64,000 nt of DNA, from assembly GCF_000421185.1 (NCBI RefSeq), contig NZ_ATWJ01000012.1, positions 1 through 64,000 of the forward strand, given 5' to 3'. This DNA is from Ornithinimicrobium pekingense DSM 21552. Its GTDB lineage: Bacteria > Actinomycetota > Actinomycetes > Actinomycetales > Dermatophilaceae. Below are positions 44,039 to 52,194 of the stretch, piece by piece (positions within the stretch are counted from its first letter, which is position 1; each line of letters starts with the position of its first letter). Below the pieces are notes generated by a model. The model did not search any database. It was not told the DNA's origin and worked only from the letters and a program-made list of their open reading frames with translations. A program made the position numbers and the translations under genes.

Positions 44039-45679
44039 GTGGTCGAGCACGACGGGCGGGACCCCCGCGCACCATCCGCGGAGCTTCCCGCGCACCGGCT
44101 CACCGTCCGCGACCTTCTCGACCTCCCGTCCCTGCGGGCCGGGCTGCCGGAGATCCTGACCGGTCACGCCCGGCTCGACAGCCCGGTCCGGTGGGTGCAC
44201 GTGACCGAGTCCCGGTCGGCGGCCCGCTTCCTCGAGGGAGGGGAGGTCGCTCTCACGACCGGTGCAGACTGGCCGGACGGGGACGAGCTCAGAGCCCACA
44301 TCGGCGGCATTGTCCGCGCGGGTGCGACGGCCATCGTCCTGGAGCTGGGCAGCCGCTACGACGAGGCACCCGCTCCTGCGGTCGAGGTGTGCACGGAGGC
44401 CGGCCTCCCGTTGATCGTCCTGCACCGCGAGGTGCAGTTCGTCGCGGTCACCGAGGCGGCGCACCGCCTGCTGGTCGCCTCCCGCGTCGCAGAGCTGGAG
44501 GCGCGCGACCGGATCCAGGCGCTCTTCGCCGAGCTCAACCGGCTCGGCTCATCCCCCTCGACCGTCGTGGCCGAGACGGCGCGCCTGCTCGCCAGCCCGG
44601 TCGTGCTGGAGGACGTCGCGCACCGGGTGGTGTGCTGCGCCCCGCACGACCGGTCCGAGGGCGAGGTGCTGACGGACTGGGCCACCCGGTCACGGACCCT
44701 TGGCCAGGACGACCAGGCACGCGTCGTCGACGTGGCCGCACGCGGACGGCGCTACGGGCGGCTGGTGGCGCTCGGTGTCTCGCCGGACCTCACCGACTCG
44801 GTGGTCGACCTCGTGCTCCTGCAGGCCACGCTGTCCCTGTCCCTGGGGGTGATGGAGAGCGCCGGTGCGCGTCACAGCTCGTGGGACACCGTTCGCCACC
44901 GCCGGCTGCTGCGCATGCTCACCGAACGTGACTTCACGTCCGCAGGACACGCCATGGCTGCGTTGAAGGCCGCGGGGCTCACGGTGGACAACCGGGTGCT
45001 GTCCGCGCTGGCCTGGACCGTCGTGGCGGACCCGGTCTCCGGGCGTACGGTGCGCCCGGATGACGTCCGCGAGGTCGCGAGCCGCGTCGCGGGCCAGCTG
45101 CGGATGGGGCTGCTGTGCGCGCCGGAACCGACCGTCGGGGGCGGCTACGTCGGTCTCGTCAGCGTGGACCCGTCAACGCGGGCCGCCGAGGAGTTCCTCG
45201 ACGAGTTCGCGGCGCGGCTGCGAGCGGGCCCCCTCCCGCTCGACCTCCTCGCCGTCGGAGGCACCGTCGGTCCTGGCCACGACGTCGACGGCCTGCTGGT
45301 GGCCCTTGCTCGGGCGCGCGAGCTCATCGAGACCGGGCGACCCGGCACCCGGGACGTGCTGCGCGCTCGTGGCACCGAGATCGACCTGCTGACCAGCCAG
45401 GTCCCGTCCACCAGCCTCCAGGGCTTCGTGGACAAGATGCTCGGGCCGGTCCTGGCCTACGACGCGCGGCACGACAGCGACCTCCTCCTGGTGCTGGAGA
45501 CCTACCTGAGGCACCCCAACAACCGGACCCTCGCCGCCCGCGAGTCCCACCTGTCGCGCAGCGTGTTCTACCAGAGGTTGGAGCTGCTCGAGTCCCAGCT
45601 GGGCCGTGACCTGCGTGACGGCGCCGTCATGGCGGCACTGACGCTGGCGGTCTCGGCATACCGACAGTCCGAGCGCTGA
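44039..45679 (+). CDS. PucR family transcriptional regulator (first copy)
   Basis: A 546-residue regulator. N-terminal PucR domain: LTVRDLLDLPSLRAGLPEIL, RWVHVTES, FLEGGEVALTTG. A middle GAF-like region, then the C-terminal PucR helix-turn-helix: LLVLETYLRHPNNRTLAARESHLSRSVFYQRLELLE (in part). PucR was named for purine catabolism control in Bacillus. The GTG at 44039 has AGGAGG five nt upstream; an upstream in-frame extension is low-complexity. Located just after the amidohydrolase-aminotransferase operon, it likely controls it and the second transporter module. Confidence 0.9.
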   Translation: MVEHDGRDPRAPSAELPAHRLTVRDLLDLPSLRAGLPEILTGHARLDSPVRWVHVTESRSAARFLEGGEVALTTGADWPDGDELRAHIGGIVRAGATAIVLELGSRYDEAPAPAVEVCTEAGLPLIVLHREVQFVAVTEAAHRLLVASRVAELEARDRIQALFAELNRLGSSPSTVVAETARLLASPVVLEDVAHRVVCCAPHDRSEGEVLTDWATRSRTLGQDDQARVVDVAARGRRYGRLVALGVSPDLTDSVVDLVLLQATLSLSLGVMESAGARHSSWDTVRHRRLLRMLTERDFTSAGHAMAALKAAGLTVDNRVLSALAWTVVADPVSGRTVRPDDVREVASRVAGQLRMGLLCAPEPTVGGGYVGLVSVDPSTRAAEEFLDEFAARLRAGPLPLDLLAVGGTVGPGHDVDGLLVALARARELIETGRPGTRDVLRARGTEIDLLTSQVPSTSLQGFVDKMLGPVLAYDARHDSDLLLVLETYLRHPNNRTLAARESHLSRSVFYQRLELLESQLGRDLRDGAVMAALTLAVSAYRQSER

Positions 45680-45766
45680 GCCACGACGGCGCCGCGTCCC
45701 ACATCCGCGAGCACTACGGCTCCGTCCCAGGGGGTGACGTGGTCGGGTTCGTCATGACGCTGACGG

Positions 45767-47407
45767 TCAGGCCGAGGTACGCAGTCGCGCCCACAGCAGG
45801 GCGACGTGCAGCGCCGCCCGCGACTCCGCATCGTCGAGGGACACACCCAGCGCCGTCTCCAGCCGCTCCAGCCGGGCGTACAGGGCCTGACGGCTCAGGT
45901 GCCCGGCACGGGCGACCTCGCTCTTGTTGCCGCCGTGGCGCAGGTAGAGCGCGAGGAGCTCCATACCCCAGGGTGGGTGCCCGGTGAGCAAGGGCCCGAG
46001 CTCGGCCTCGGCGAAGGTCCGCACCCGCGGGTCGTCGGCCAGCAGGGCGACCAGGCCGCGCAGGCGGATGTCGGAGAACCGGTAGAACGGCAGGTCGCGC
46101 GTCTCCGTGGCAGCGGCCGTGCGGGCGACCTGCGCCGCCTCCCGGACCCCGAAGGCCGCGCCGTTGAGCGTGTCCCGGGCCGGCCCGACCCCCACGGTCC
46201 AGGCGACACCCCCGCCGGGACCCGCCCGGTCCGCGTCCCGAGTGACGGTGCGGTCCGCCCGCGACCGGACGCGGGCCACCACCTCGGTCAGCGCCGTGTC
46301 GACGTCGGCCGTCTCCCGCAGCCCGAGGAGGAGGGCGAAGGTCCCGCTGCGCAGGCTGGCCGAGAGCACCACCGGCGCCAGGGGCCGTGCGGCGCCGATC
46401 CACTCCTCCTGCGCGACCCGCTCACGCAGCTGGAGCAGCGTCAGGTCCCGCTCGGGCCCGGAGGACATGTGGACGACGAGCGGCACGTAGGTGCGGGCCG
46501 GCGCAAGACCCAGGCCGTCCGCCCGCTCCTGCGCCTCGTCCTCGGTCAGGTCACCGGCCATGAGGGCCTGGAGGAAGCCGGCCTGCGCCCGGTGAAGCAG
46601 GTCTGCCTGGTCACGGGCCGCCATGCGGGCGAGGGTCAGCGCCTGGGCCGCGCGCTCGAGCACCAGCATGTCCCCCGCGTCGTCCGGGTCCACCCATGGC
46701 GCCACGAGGCGGCCCCACACCGACCCGGCCGCCCCGACGACCTGCCCGGCCCAGGCCGTGCCGTCCGTCTCGTCCGGCCGGCCGGCGGAGGCGGTCTCAC
46801 CTGTGTCGGGGTCGGGTCCGGCGCTCAGCAGGACACGGTGCGCGACGTCCTCGAGCAGCACCGGCCCCTCCAGCAGACGGGCGGTCGTCTCCACGATCTG
46901 CTGCTCGTCCGCGCCGTCGAGGTTGAGCTGGGTATAGATCTCGTGCACCTGCCGGGAGCGCTCGAGACGGGCCAGCTGCTGACCGATGAGCAGCCGGTGT
47001 CCCGCCTGCGTGACCCGGACGAACTTGATGCGTCGGTTCAGGAGCACGATGGGCATCGTGAGCCCGCGCACCGCCTGCCTCAGGGTCGCGACGGCCGCAC
47101 CGTCGGGAAGCCCGGACTCGTCCACGAGCTCGATGAGCGCCGCGGCGGCTCCACCCGCCTCCAGCCCGGACAGGAACCGACGGAGGCGCGTCGTCGAGGT
47201 CCGGAAGCCCGCGGCGGTGCTCAGCACCAGCTCCCCGCCCTCGATCAGAGCACCCACGCCCTCGGTGTCCGCGACGTGCACCCAACGCACCGGTCGGTCC
47301 AGATCGGCGTGCCCGTTGAGGACCTCCGGAGCGCCGCGGCGAACCTCCTCCAGCTCCAGAAGCATGCGGAAGGTCACCACCTCGTCGTTGCTGCTCAGCC
47401 CGGCCAC
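45767..47407 (-). CDS. PucR family transcriptional regulator (second copy)
   Basis: A 546-residue protein, the same length and plan as its convergent neighbour: VTFRMLLELEEVRRGAPEVLNG, RWVHVADTEGVGALIEGGELVLS, a GAF/GGDEF-like middle, and the helix-turn-helix LLALYLRHGGNKSEVARAGHLSRQALYARLERLE (in part). GTG start at 47407. Divergent from the second symporter module, so that is the probable target. The two copies share the domain order but only moderate identity, an old duplication or separate recruitments. Confidence 0.9.
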   Translation of the reverse strand: MAGLSSNDEVVTFRMLLELEEVRRGAPEVLNGHADLDRPVRWVHVADTEGVGALIEGGELVLSTAAGFRTSTTRLRRFLSGLEAGGAAAALIELVDESGLPDGAAVATLRQAVRGLTMPIVLLNRRIKFVRVTQAGHRLLIGQQLARLERSRQVHEIYTQLNLDGADEQQIVETTARLLEGPVLLEDVAHRVLLSAGPDPDTGETASAGRPDETDGTAWAGQVVGAAGSVWGRLVAPWVDPDDAGDMLVLERAAQALTLARMAARDQADLLHRAQAGFLQALMAGDLTEDEAQERADGLGLAPARTYVPLVVHMSSGPERDLTLLQLRERVAQEEWIGAARPLAPVVLSASLRSGTFALLLGLRETADVDTALTEVVARVRSRADRTVTRDADRAGPGGGVAWTVGVGPARDTLNGAAFGVREAAQVARTAAATETRDLPFYRFSDIRLRGLVALLADDPRVRTFAEAELGPLLTGHPPWGMELLALYLRHGGNKSEVARAGHLSRQALYARLERLETALGVSLDDAESRAALHVALLWARLRTSA

Positions 47408-47642
47408 GTGGACAGTGTGTCACTTCTGGGCCGGTGATCCGTGACACTGTGACCCTGTCCTTGGCGAGGGTTCGCGGCCACACTCGACCTACGTCCCGGT
47501 CGGCGTGCCGCCATCTGCAACGGGACCGCGGCCTGCTCGCCGGGCTGCCGGTCCTGGACGAGGCGCCCCTGGCGGACGCGCACGTGCAGTGACCCGCCGA
47601 CCGTCCGCCGCACGCTTCGTACACCGAAAGAGGAGAACACCG

Positions 47643-47786
47643 ATGTTCGGTCTGCCCGCGACGACGACGGCCATCATGGTCGGCGTATTGGGTTTCTGGG
47701 TGGTCTACACCCTCGTCTTCTACTTCACCACCGGCGGCTGGTCGGTCGAGGACGTGGACAAGGACACCGGCGAGGTGACCCGATGA
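47643..47786 (+). CDS. Tiny membrane partner of second SSS symporter
   Basis: A 47-residue protein with one hydrophobic helix (about 8-29), FGLP before the helix and a charged tail (EDVDKDTGEVT). The FGLP-helix arrangement matches the second helix of the DUF3311 protein at 36409-36654, so this could be a minimal form of that partner. AGAGGAG precedes the ATG, and its stop overlaps the symporter ATG by 4 nt. Confidence 0.75.
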   Translation: MFGLPATTTAIMVGVLGFWVVYTLVFYFTTGGWSVEDVDKDTGEVTR

Positions 47787-49327
47787 GCATCGAGCTGGTG
47801 TTCCTCGTCCTCTACTTCGCGGCCATGCTCGGCATCGGTGTCTGGGCCGCCCGCCGCAAGAGCGCGACGACCGAGGGCTTCCTGCTCGCCGACCGCAGCC
47901 TGGGCCCGGCGGTGACCGCCCTGCGGCTGCAGAGCTCCTCGATGTCGGGCTACATGTTCCTCGGCGCCGGGTCCCTCGGTTACTCCCAGGGCTACTTCGG
48001 TATGTGGTACGCGCTCGGCGACGTGGGCGGCGGGGTGCTCAACCTGTCGATCCTCGGCCGCCGCATGCGCAAGCTGTCGGCGATGCTGGGCTCGATCACC
48101 TCGATCGGCTACCTGGAGCACCGCTACCCCTCCCCCTGGACCCGGGCGATCGCCGCGGCGGTCGCGCTTTTCTGCATGTTCTTCTACGTCCTGGCCCAGT
48201 TCCTGGCCGGCGGCCAGGGCCTGGCGATGGTCACCGGGCTGTCCGTCGACGTCTCGATGATCATCGCGGTGAGCGTCATCATCGGCTACACCTTCCTCGG
48301 CGGCTACCTCGCCGTCGCCTACACCGACTTCGTCCAGGCCATCGTCATGGTCATCGGGATGCTGTGGATCCTGGTCGCCACCCTGCAGTACGTCGGCGGT
48401 CTCACCGCCGGCCACGAGCAGCTCGCGGCCGTCGACGCGGACCTGCTGACCATGTGGGGCGTCGACCAGCAGTACCTCGGCGAGTGGGGCGTGATCATCG
48501 GCGCGGTGCTGATCTTCTCCATCGGCTACATGGGCTGGCCGCACGTCAACGTCAGCCACATGGCGATGCGCCAGCCGTCCGTGGCCCGCCGGGCCGGTCT
48601 CTACGCGACGGGGTTCAACCTCGCCTTCATCCCGGCGGCCTACCTGATCGGCATGATGGCCCTGGTCATCGTCCCCAACCTGGACAACCCCGAGCTGGCC
48701 ATCTTCGAGGTCGCCGCGACCGTCCTGCCCTCCTTCGCGCTGGGCATCGTCATGGCGGCGATCATGGCCGCCATCATGTCGACCGCCGACGCCCTCCTCC
48801 TCCAGGCCGGGACCATCGCCTCCCACGACCTGTGGGGCCGGTTCCGCAAGGGGGCGGTCGACGAGCGCAGCTCGGTCAACGTCTCCCGCATCACCGTGTT
48901 GGTGCTGGGCGTCATCGGCGTGGTCCTGGCGATCACCGAGCCGCCCGGTGTGTTCAGCATCGTCGTCTTCGCGACCAGCGTGCTGGGCGCCGCGTTCGTC
49001 CCGGTCTACGTGTGCGCGGTGTGGTGGAAGAAGGCGAACACCCCCGGGGCCCTGGCCTCGATCGTCGTGGGCACCGTCGCCGCCGTCACCGCGCAGCTGA
49101 CCGGGTCCAGCGACAGCATCGGCTTCGACCCGATGGGCATCGGCATCACCTGCTCGGTGATCGCGATCGTCGTGGTCTCCCTGCTCACCCAGCGCTCCTC
49201 ACCGGTGCCCGAGCACGTGCTCGTCGCGGTGGAGGAGGCTGCCCGGGTGCGCCCGGTCCCGGCCCGCCTCGCCGCCGGCGAGGACCCGACCCTGGCCTCC
49301 CAGCTGCCCGACCTCGACCGCCGGTGA
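47783..49327 (+). CDS. Sodium:solute symporter (SSS family), second copy
   Basis: A 514-residue transporter with about 13 hydrophobic segments. Features include FAAMLGIGVWAARRK, SSSMSGYMFLGAGSLGYSQGYFG, and AAIMAAIMSTADALLLQAGTI (in part). By its ASTADALLL-type helix it is nearer to the proline/pantothenate branch than the first copy. Its stop overlaps the GTG of the next gene. Controlled most likely by the divergent PucR gene. Confidence 0.92.
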   Translation: MSIELVFLVLYFAAMLGIGVWAARRKSATTEGFLLADRSLGPAVTALRLQSSSMSGYMFLGAGSLGYSQGYFGMWYALGDVGGGVLNLSILGRRMRKLSAMLGSITSIGYLEHRYPSPWTRAIAAAVALFCMFFYVLAQFLAGGQGLAMVTGLSVDVSMIIAVSVIIGYTFLGGYLAVAYTDFVQAIVMVIGMLWILVATLQYVGGLTAGHEQLAAVDADLLTMWGVDQQYLGEWGVIIGAVLIFSIGYMGWPHVNVSHMAMRQPSVARRAGLYATGFNLAFIPAAYLIGMMALVIVPNLDNPELAIFEVAATVLPSFALGIVMAAIMAAIMSTADALLLQAGTIASHDLWGRFRKGAVDERSSVNVSRITVLVLGVIGVVLAITEPPGVFSIVVFATSVLGAAFVPVYVCAVWWKKANTPGALASIVVGTVAAVTAQLTGSSDSIGFDPMGIGITCSVIAIVVVSLLTQRSSPVPEHVLVAVEEAARVRPVPARLAAGEDPTLASQLPDLDRR

Positions 49328-49905
49328 CCGCCGTCCGGAGCGGGCACGGCACGGACCTGGTCTGGCCCGCTGTCGTGCCCGCCGAGGCCGCGGTCCGCAC
49401 CGTCGCCCGACGGCTGCCCCCGGGCGCGCAGCTGTCGGCCCGCCTCTACCACCACCCCTTCGCAGGTATGGCGTTCCTCTGCGGCACGGACACGCGGCGG
49501 TCGCGGTGGCTCGCTCCGGCGCGGCCGCTGCTGGCCTCGGTGCTGGTCGACCTCGTCAGCGGGCGCGCCTTCCTGACGGACCCGTGGGACGCCGACGAGC
49601 TGACGACCCGCGCCGCTGCACTCAGCGCGTCGTCGGGCGATGCGCTCTGGAGCGAGGCCGCCCCGGTCCTGCGCGACCCCGCGCCGAGGGTGACCGAGGA
49701 CGAGGCGGTCGCAGCCGGTCACGCCCTGCTGCCCGGGCTGCTGGCGCGCCGCCGCCGGCTCGACCTGCTCGAGCGCGCCGAGCTGACGCAGACGCCGGTC
49801 CGCTTCGGCAAGCCCAACTGGTGGGTCACGGGCCGGTCGGGCGAGCGCACGGTCGAGGTCGTGGTCGACGCGCTGAGCGGACGGCACTACGTCCGGTCGG
49901 CCTGA
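49324..49905 (+). CDS. Uncharacterised protein translationally coupled to SSS symporter
   Basis: A 193-residue soluble protein, GTG start overlapping the symporter stop (GTGA). It has a possible beta-rich N-terminal half (LSARLYHHPFAGMAFLCGTD) and a helical middle, and ends in a strand-rich segment (KPNWWVTGRSGERTVEVVVDALSGRHYV, partial). No motif I can assign. The coupling says that it is made with the transporter and may process or sense its substrate. Confidence 0.7.
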   Translation: MTAVRSGHGTDLVWPAVVPAEAAVRTVARRLPPGAQLSARLYHHPFAGMAFLCGTDTRRSRWLAPARPLLASVLVDLVSGRAFLTDPWDADELTTRAAALSASSGDALWSEAAPVLRDPAPRVTEDEAVAAGHALLPGLLARRRRLDLLERAELTQTPVRFGKPNWWVTGRSGERTVEVVVDALSGRHYVRSA

Positions 49906-49928
49906 GCTCCCCCGCTTCCCGGCCCCCC

Positions 49929-49972
49929 GGTCACGGGTGGGTATGGAGATGGTCAAGATTTGGTCTAGACCC
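49929..49972 (+). promoter_or_regulatory. 11-bp-phased operator D upstream of whiB gene
   Basis: Four units start every 11 bp: GGTCACG (49929), GGTATG (49940), GGTCAAG (49951) and GGTCTAG (49962). GGGTAACCC follows at 49975. A possible -10, TACTGA, is at 50009-50014. It is the fourth copy of the element and the only one with the extra unit on the downstream side. Confidence 0.62.
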
Positions 49973-50063
49973 GTGGGTAACCCTTGCGCCGTCCCATCCT
50001 GGTTCCGGTACTGATGGATTCCCGCCGGTGTCACGGCGAGGCCACCCTGTCGAGGAGGTCTGC

Positions 50064-50348
50064 ATGTCTGATCGACCAGTGCCCATGGCGGAGCTGTGGG
50101 AGTGGCAGTACGACGGCCTGTGCCGCACCACGAACCCCGACACCTTCTTCCACCCCGAGGGAGAGCGCGGCCCGTCGCGCCGGCTGCGGGACGCCCGCGC
50201 CAAGGCCATCTGCGAGCAGTGCCCGGTCATCAGGCAGTGCGCCGAGCACGCGCTGGCGGTCCAGGAGCCCTACGGCGTGTGGGGCGGGCTGACCGAGGAG
50301 GAGCGCGAGGAGGTCTACCGGGAGCGCTCCCGCCCACGCATCGCCTGA
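50064..50348 (+). CDS. whiB: WhiB family iron-sulfur regulator
   Basis: A 94-residue Wbl protein. The [4Fe-4S] ligands are C20, C50, C53 and C59, with the GVWGG turn at 71-75 and a basic C-terminal tail (RERSRPRIA) that contacts DNA or sigma factor. The layout (no N-terminal extension) is that of WhiB1/WhiB2-type members, which pair with the primary sigma factor to control growth, division or stress genes. GAGGAGG lies upstream of the ATG. Operator D is in its promoter. The last 34 nt overlap the convergent oxidoreductase gene. Confidence 0.93.
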   Translation: MSDRPVPMAELWEWQYDGLCRTTNPDTFFHPEGERGPSRRLRDARAKAICEQCPVIRQCAEHALAVQEPYGVWGGLTEEEREEVYRERSRPRIA

Positions 50349-51394
50349 GCTGCCTGCGGACGCCGCACCGGGAAATCGCGGTGCAGCGTCTCGATCAGCT
50401 CGACCACCGCCACGCTGTCGAGCGGGTCCACGACCGGCGGCGCACCGTCCCGCACGGACGCGGCGACGCCGCGGTAGAACGCCGCGTAGTCGCCCGCCTC
50501 CATCGGGACCGACACCTCCTCACCGGTGAGCCCGAGCACGCCCACGTCGTCCCCCTGCCGGTGGCCGAAACCGGGGTCGCCGGGCGCGCGCCCCTGACGC
50601 AGCTGTTCCTCCTGCGGGTCGAGCCCGCATGACGTGAAGCCGGCCTCCGAGCCCAGGACCCGGAAGCGGGGGCCGAGCTGGGCGGCGACCCGGCTCATCC
50701 ACAGGTGGGAGACCGCACCGCCGTCGTGCTGCAGCGCGACGAAGACGTCGTCGTCGGCGCCCTCACCCTCGCGCTGGTGCAGCAGCTCGGCGTGCAGCAC
50801 CGTCGCGGGCCCCAGGAGCTGCAGCGCCTGGTCGATGACGTGGGACCCGAGGTCGTAGAGGACCCCCGCGCCGGTGGCCGGACCGGCTGCCTTCCAGGCC
50901 TTGCTCTCGCTGGCCCGCCACGTCTCGAACCGTGACTCGAACCGTCGCACCGTCCCGAGCGCACCCTCCTCGACGAGCCGGCGCAGCGTGAGGAAGTCAC
51001 CGTCCCACCGCCGGTTCTGGAAGGGGGTCACTGTCCGGCCCACGCGCTCGGCGAGGTCGACCAGCGCCCTCCCCTCGGCGGCCGTGACCGTCATCGGCTT
51101 GTCCACCACCACGTGCAGCCCGGCCTCGAGCACCGCCGCAGCCTGGTCGGCGTGGCGCTCCGGCGGGGTCGAGACGACGACGAGGTCGAGGCTGCCCGCG
51201 TCCTGCAGCAGGGTGGCAAGGTCTGGCACCACCCGCACGCCAGGATGGTCGGCTCGTGCCTCCTCCGCGCGACCGGCGTCGCTCGTGACGACGGCGTCGA
51301 CGGTGAAGGCATCGTCGGCGGCCAGGAACGGGGCGTGGAAGGTGCGGCCGCCCAGGCCGTAGCCCACGACGGCGGTGCGGATCGGGGAGGGCAT
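50315..51394 (-). CDS. Gfo/Idh/MocA family oxidoreductase
   Basis: A 359-residue NAD(P)-dependent oxidoreductase. N-terminal Rossmann motif VVGYGLGGRTFHAPFL, then the family EKP-like DKPMT at about residues 99-103 and the catalytic region DLGSHVIDQALQL near 185. Acts on sugars or inositol-type alcohols; substrate unassigned. Convergent with whiB and overlapping its 3' end. Confidence 0.9.
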   Translation of the reverse strand: MPSPIRTAVVGYGLGGRTFHAPFLAADDAFTVDAVVTSDAGRAEEARADHPGVRVVPDLATLLQDAGSLDLVVVSTPPERHADQAAAVLEAGLHVVVDKPMTVTAAEGRALVDLAERVGRTVTPFQNRRWDGDFLTLRRLVEEGALGTVRRFESRFETWRASESKAWKAAGPATGAGVLYDLGSHVIDQALQLLGPATVLHAELLHQREGEGADDDVFVALQHDGGAVSHLWMSRVAAQLGPRFRVLGSEAGFTSCGLDPQEEQLRQGRAPGDPGFGHRQGDDVGVLGLTGEEVSVPMEAGDYAAFYRGVAASVRDGAPPVVDPLDSVAVVELIETLHRDFPVRRPQAAQAMRGRERSR

Positions 51395-51442
51395 CCCCCG
51401 ACGCTAGGCCATCGCCCGCGTCGCCGGCACCGCACCACCACC

Positions 51443-52096
51443 TCACTCCCAGCGGCGCACCCGCTGATACCTCGGGTTCCACCAGAACCGGTGCACCAGC
51501 CGCAGCGGGGCGGGGAACTCCGAGAGGATCCGGCGCACGTCCTCCGGCGGCGCCCCGTCGACGATGAACGGGCCGAGCGCGGCCAGCTCCGACAGGGGCA
51601 GCTCCTTCATCGACGCCTTGTTCATCGCCGCCCACTCCTGCGTGGTCAGCAGGCCGCGCATGAGCGGGAAGGCGTCCTTCTCCTCGTGCGCGAGGTGCCC
51701 GGCCAGCAGGGTGAGCAGCTCGTCGATGCGCGCGGCCACCTCGTCGCGACCGACCTCGCGGTCGTCGAACGCCCGCTCCAGCGCCTCCAGCGCCGGGTCG
51801 ATGAGCGCGTGCTCGGACTCCATGTCGTCGAGCACCGCGAGGTCGTCGGGCCGGTCGGCGAGCTTGGCGCGCAGCGCTGGCCAGATGTGCCGGTCCTCGA
51901 TCGTGTGGTGGTGGTGCAGGCTGCGGCTGAAGCCGTGCCAGCCGATGAGGAGCGCGTCGTGGGTCTCGGGGTCGACCGTGCCGTAGCGCTGCGCGACCCG
52001 TGCCAGCCGCGCGGCGTCGCGGCGGAAGGCGTCGTGCAGGATGCGCATCAGCTCCATGTCGTCGTCGGTGAGCGCGGTGCCTGACGTCGTGGCCAT
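51443..52096 (-). CDS. Hemerythrin HHE cation-binding domain protein
   Basis: A 217-residue four-helix hemerythrin-like protein. Metal ligands: His in RILHDAFRRD, HHHHTIEDRHIWPAL near 62-72, ESEHALID near 95 and HLAHEEKDAFPLM near 135. It could bind a di-iron centre for oxygen, NO or metal sensing. Divergent from the LuxR gene with 98 nt between them, so the regulator may control it. Confidence 0.9.
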   Translation of the reverse strand: MATTSGTALTDDDMELMRILHDAFRRDAARLARVAQRYGTVDPETHDALLIGWHGFSRSLHHHHTIEDRHIWPALRAKLADRPDDLAVLDDMESEHALIDPALEALERAFDDREVGRDEVAARIDELLTLLAGHLAHEEKDAFPLMRGLLTTQEWAAMNKASMKELPLSELAALGPFIVDGAPPEDVRRILSEFPAPLRLVHRFWWNPRYQRVRRWE

Positions 52097-52194
52097 CGGG
52101 AGCCTCCTGGGGGGGTGTGGTCCGTCCTTGCGCCTCCACGCTGCTCCGCGCCGGGCTCTGGCGGCAATCCCCCGGACGGGGGGATAGTGGAGCC

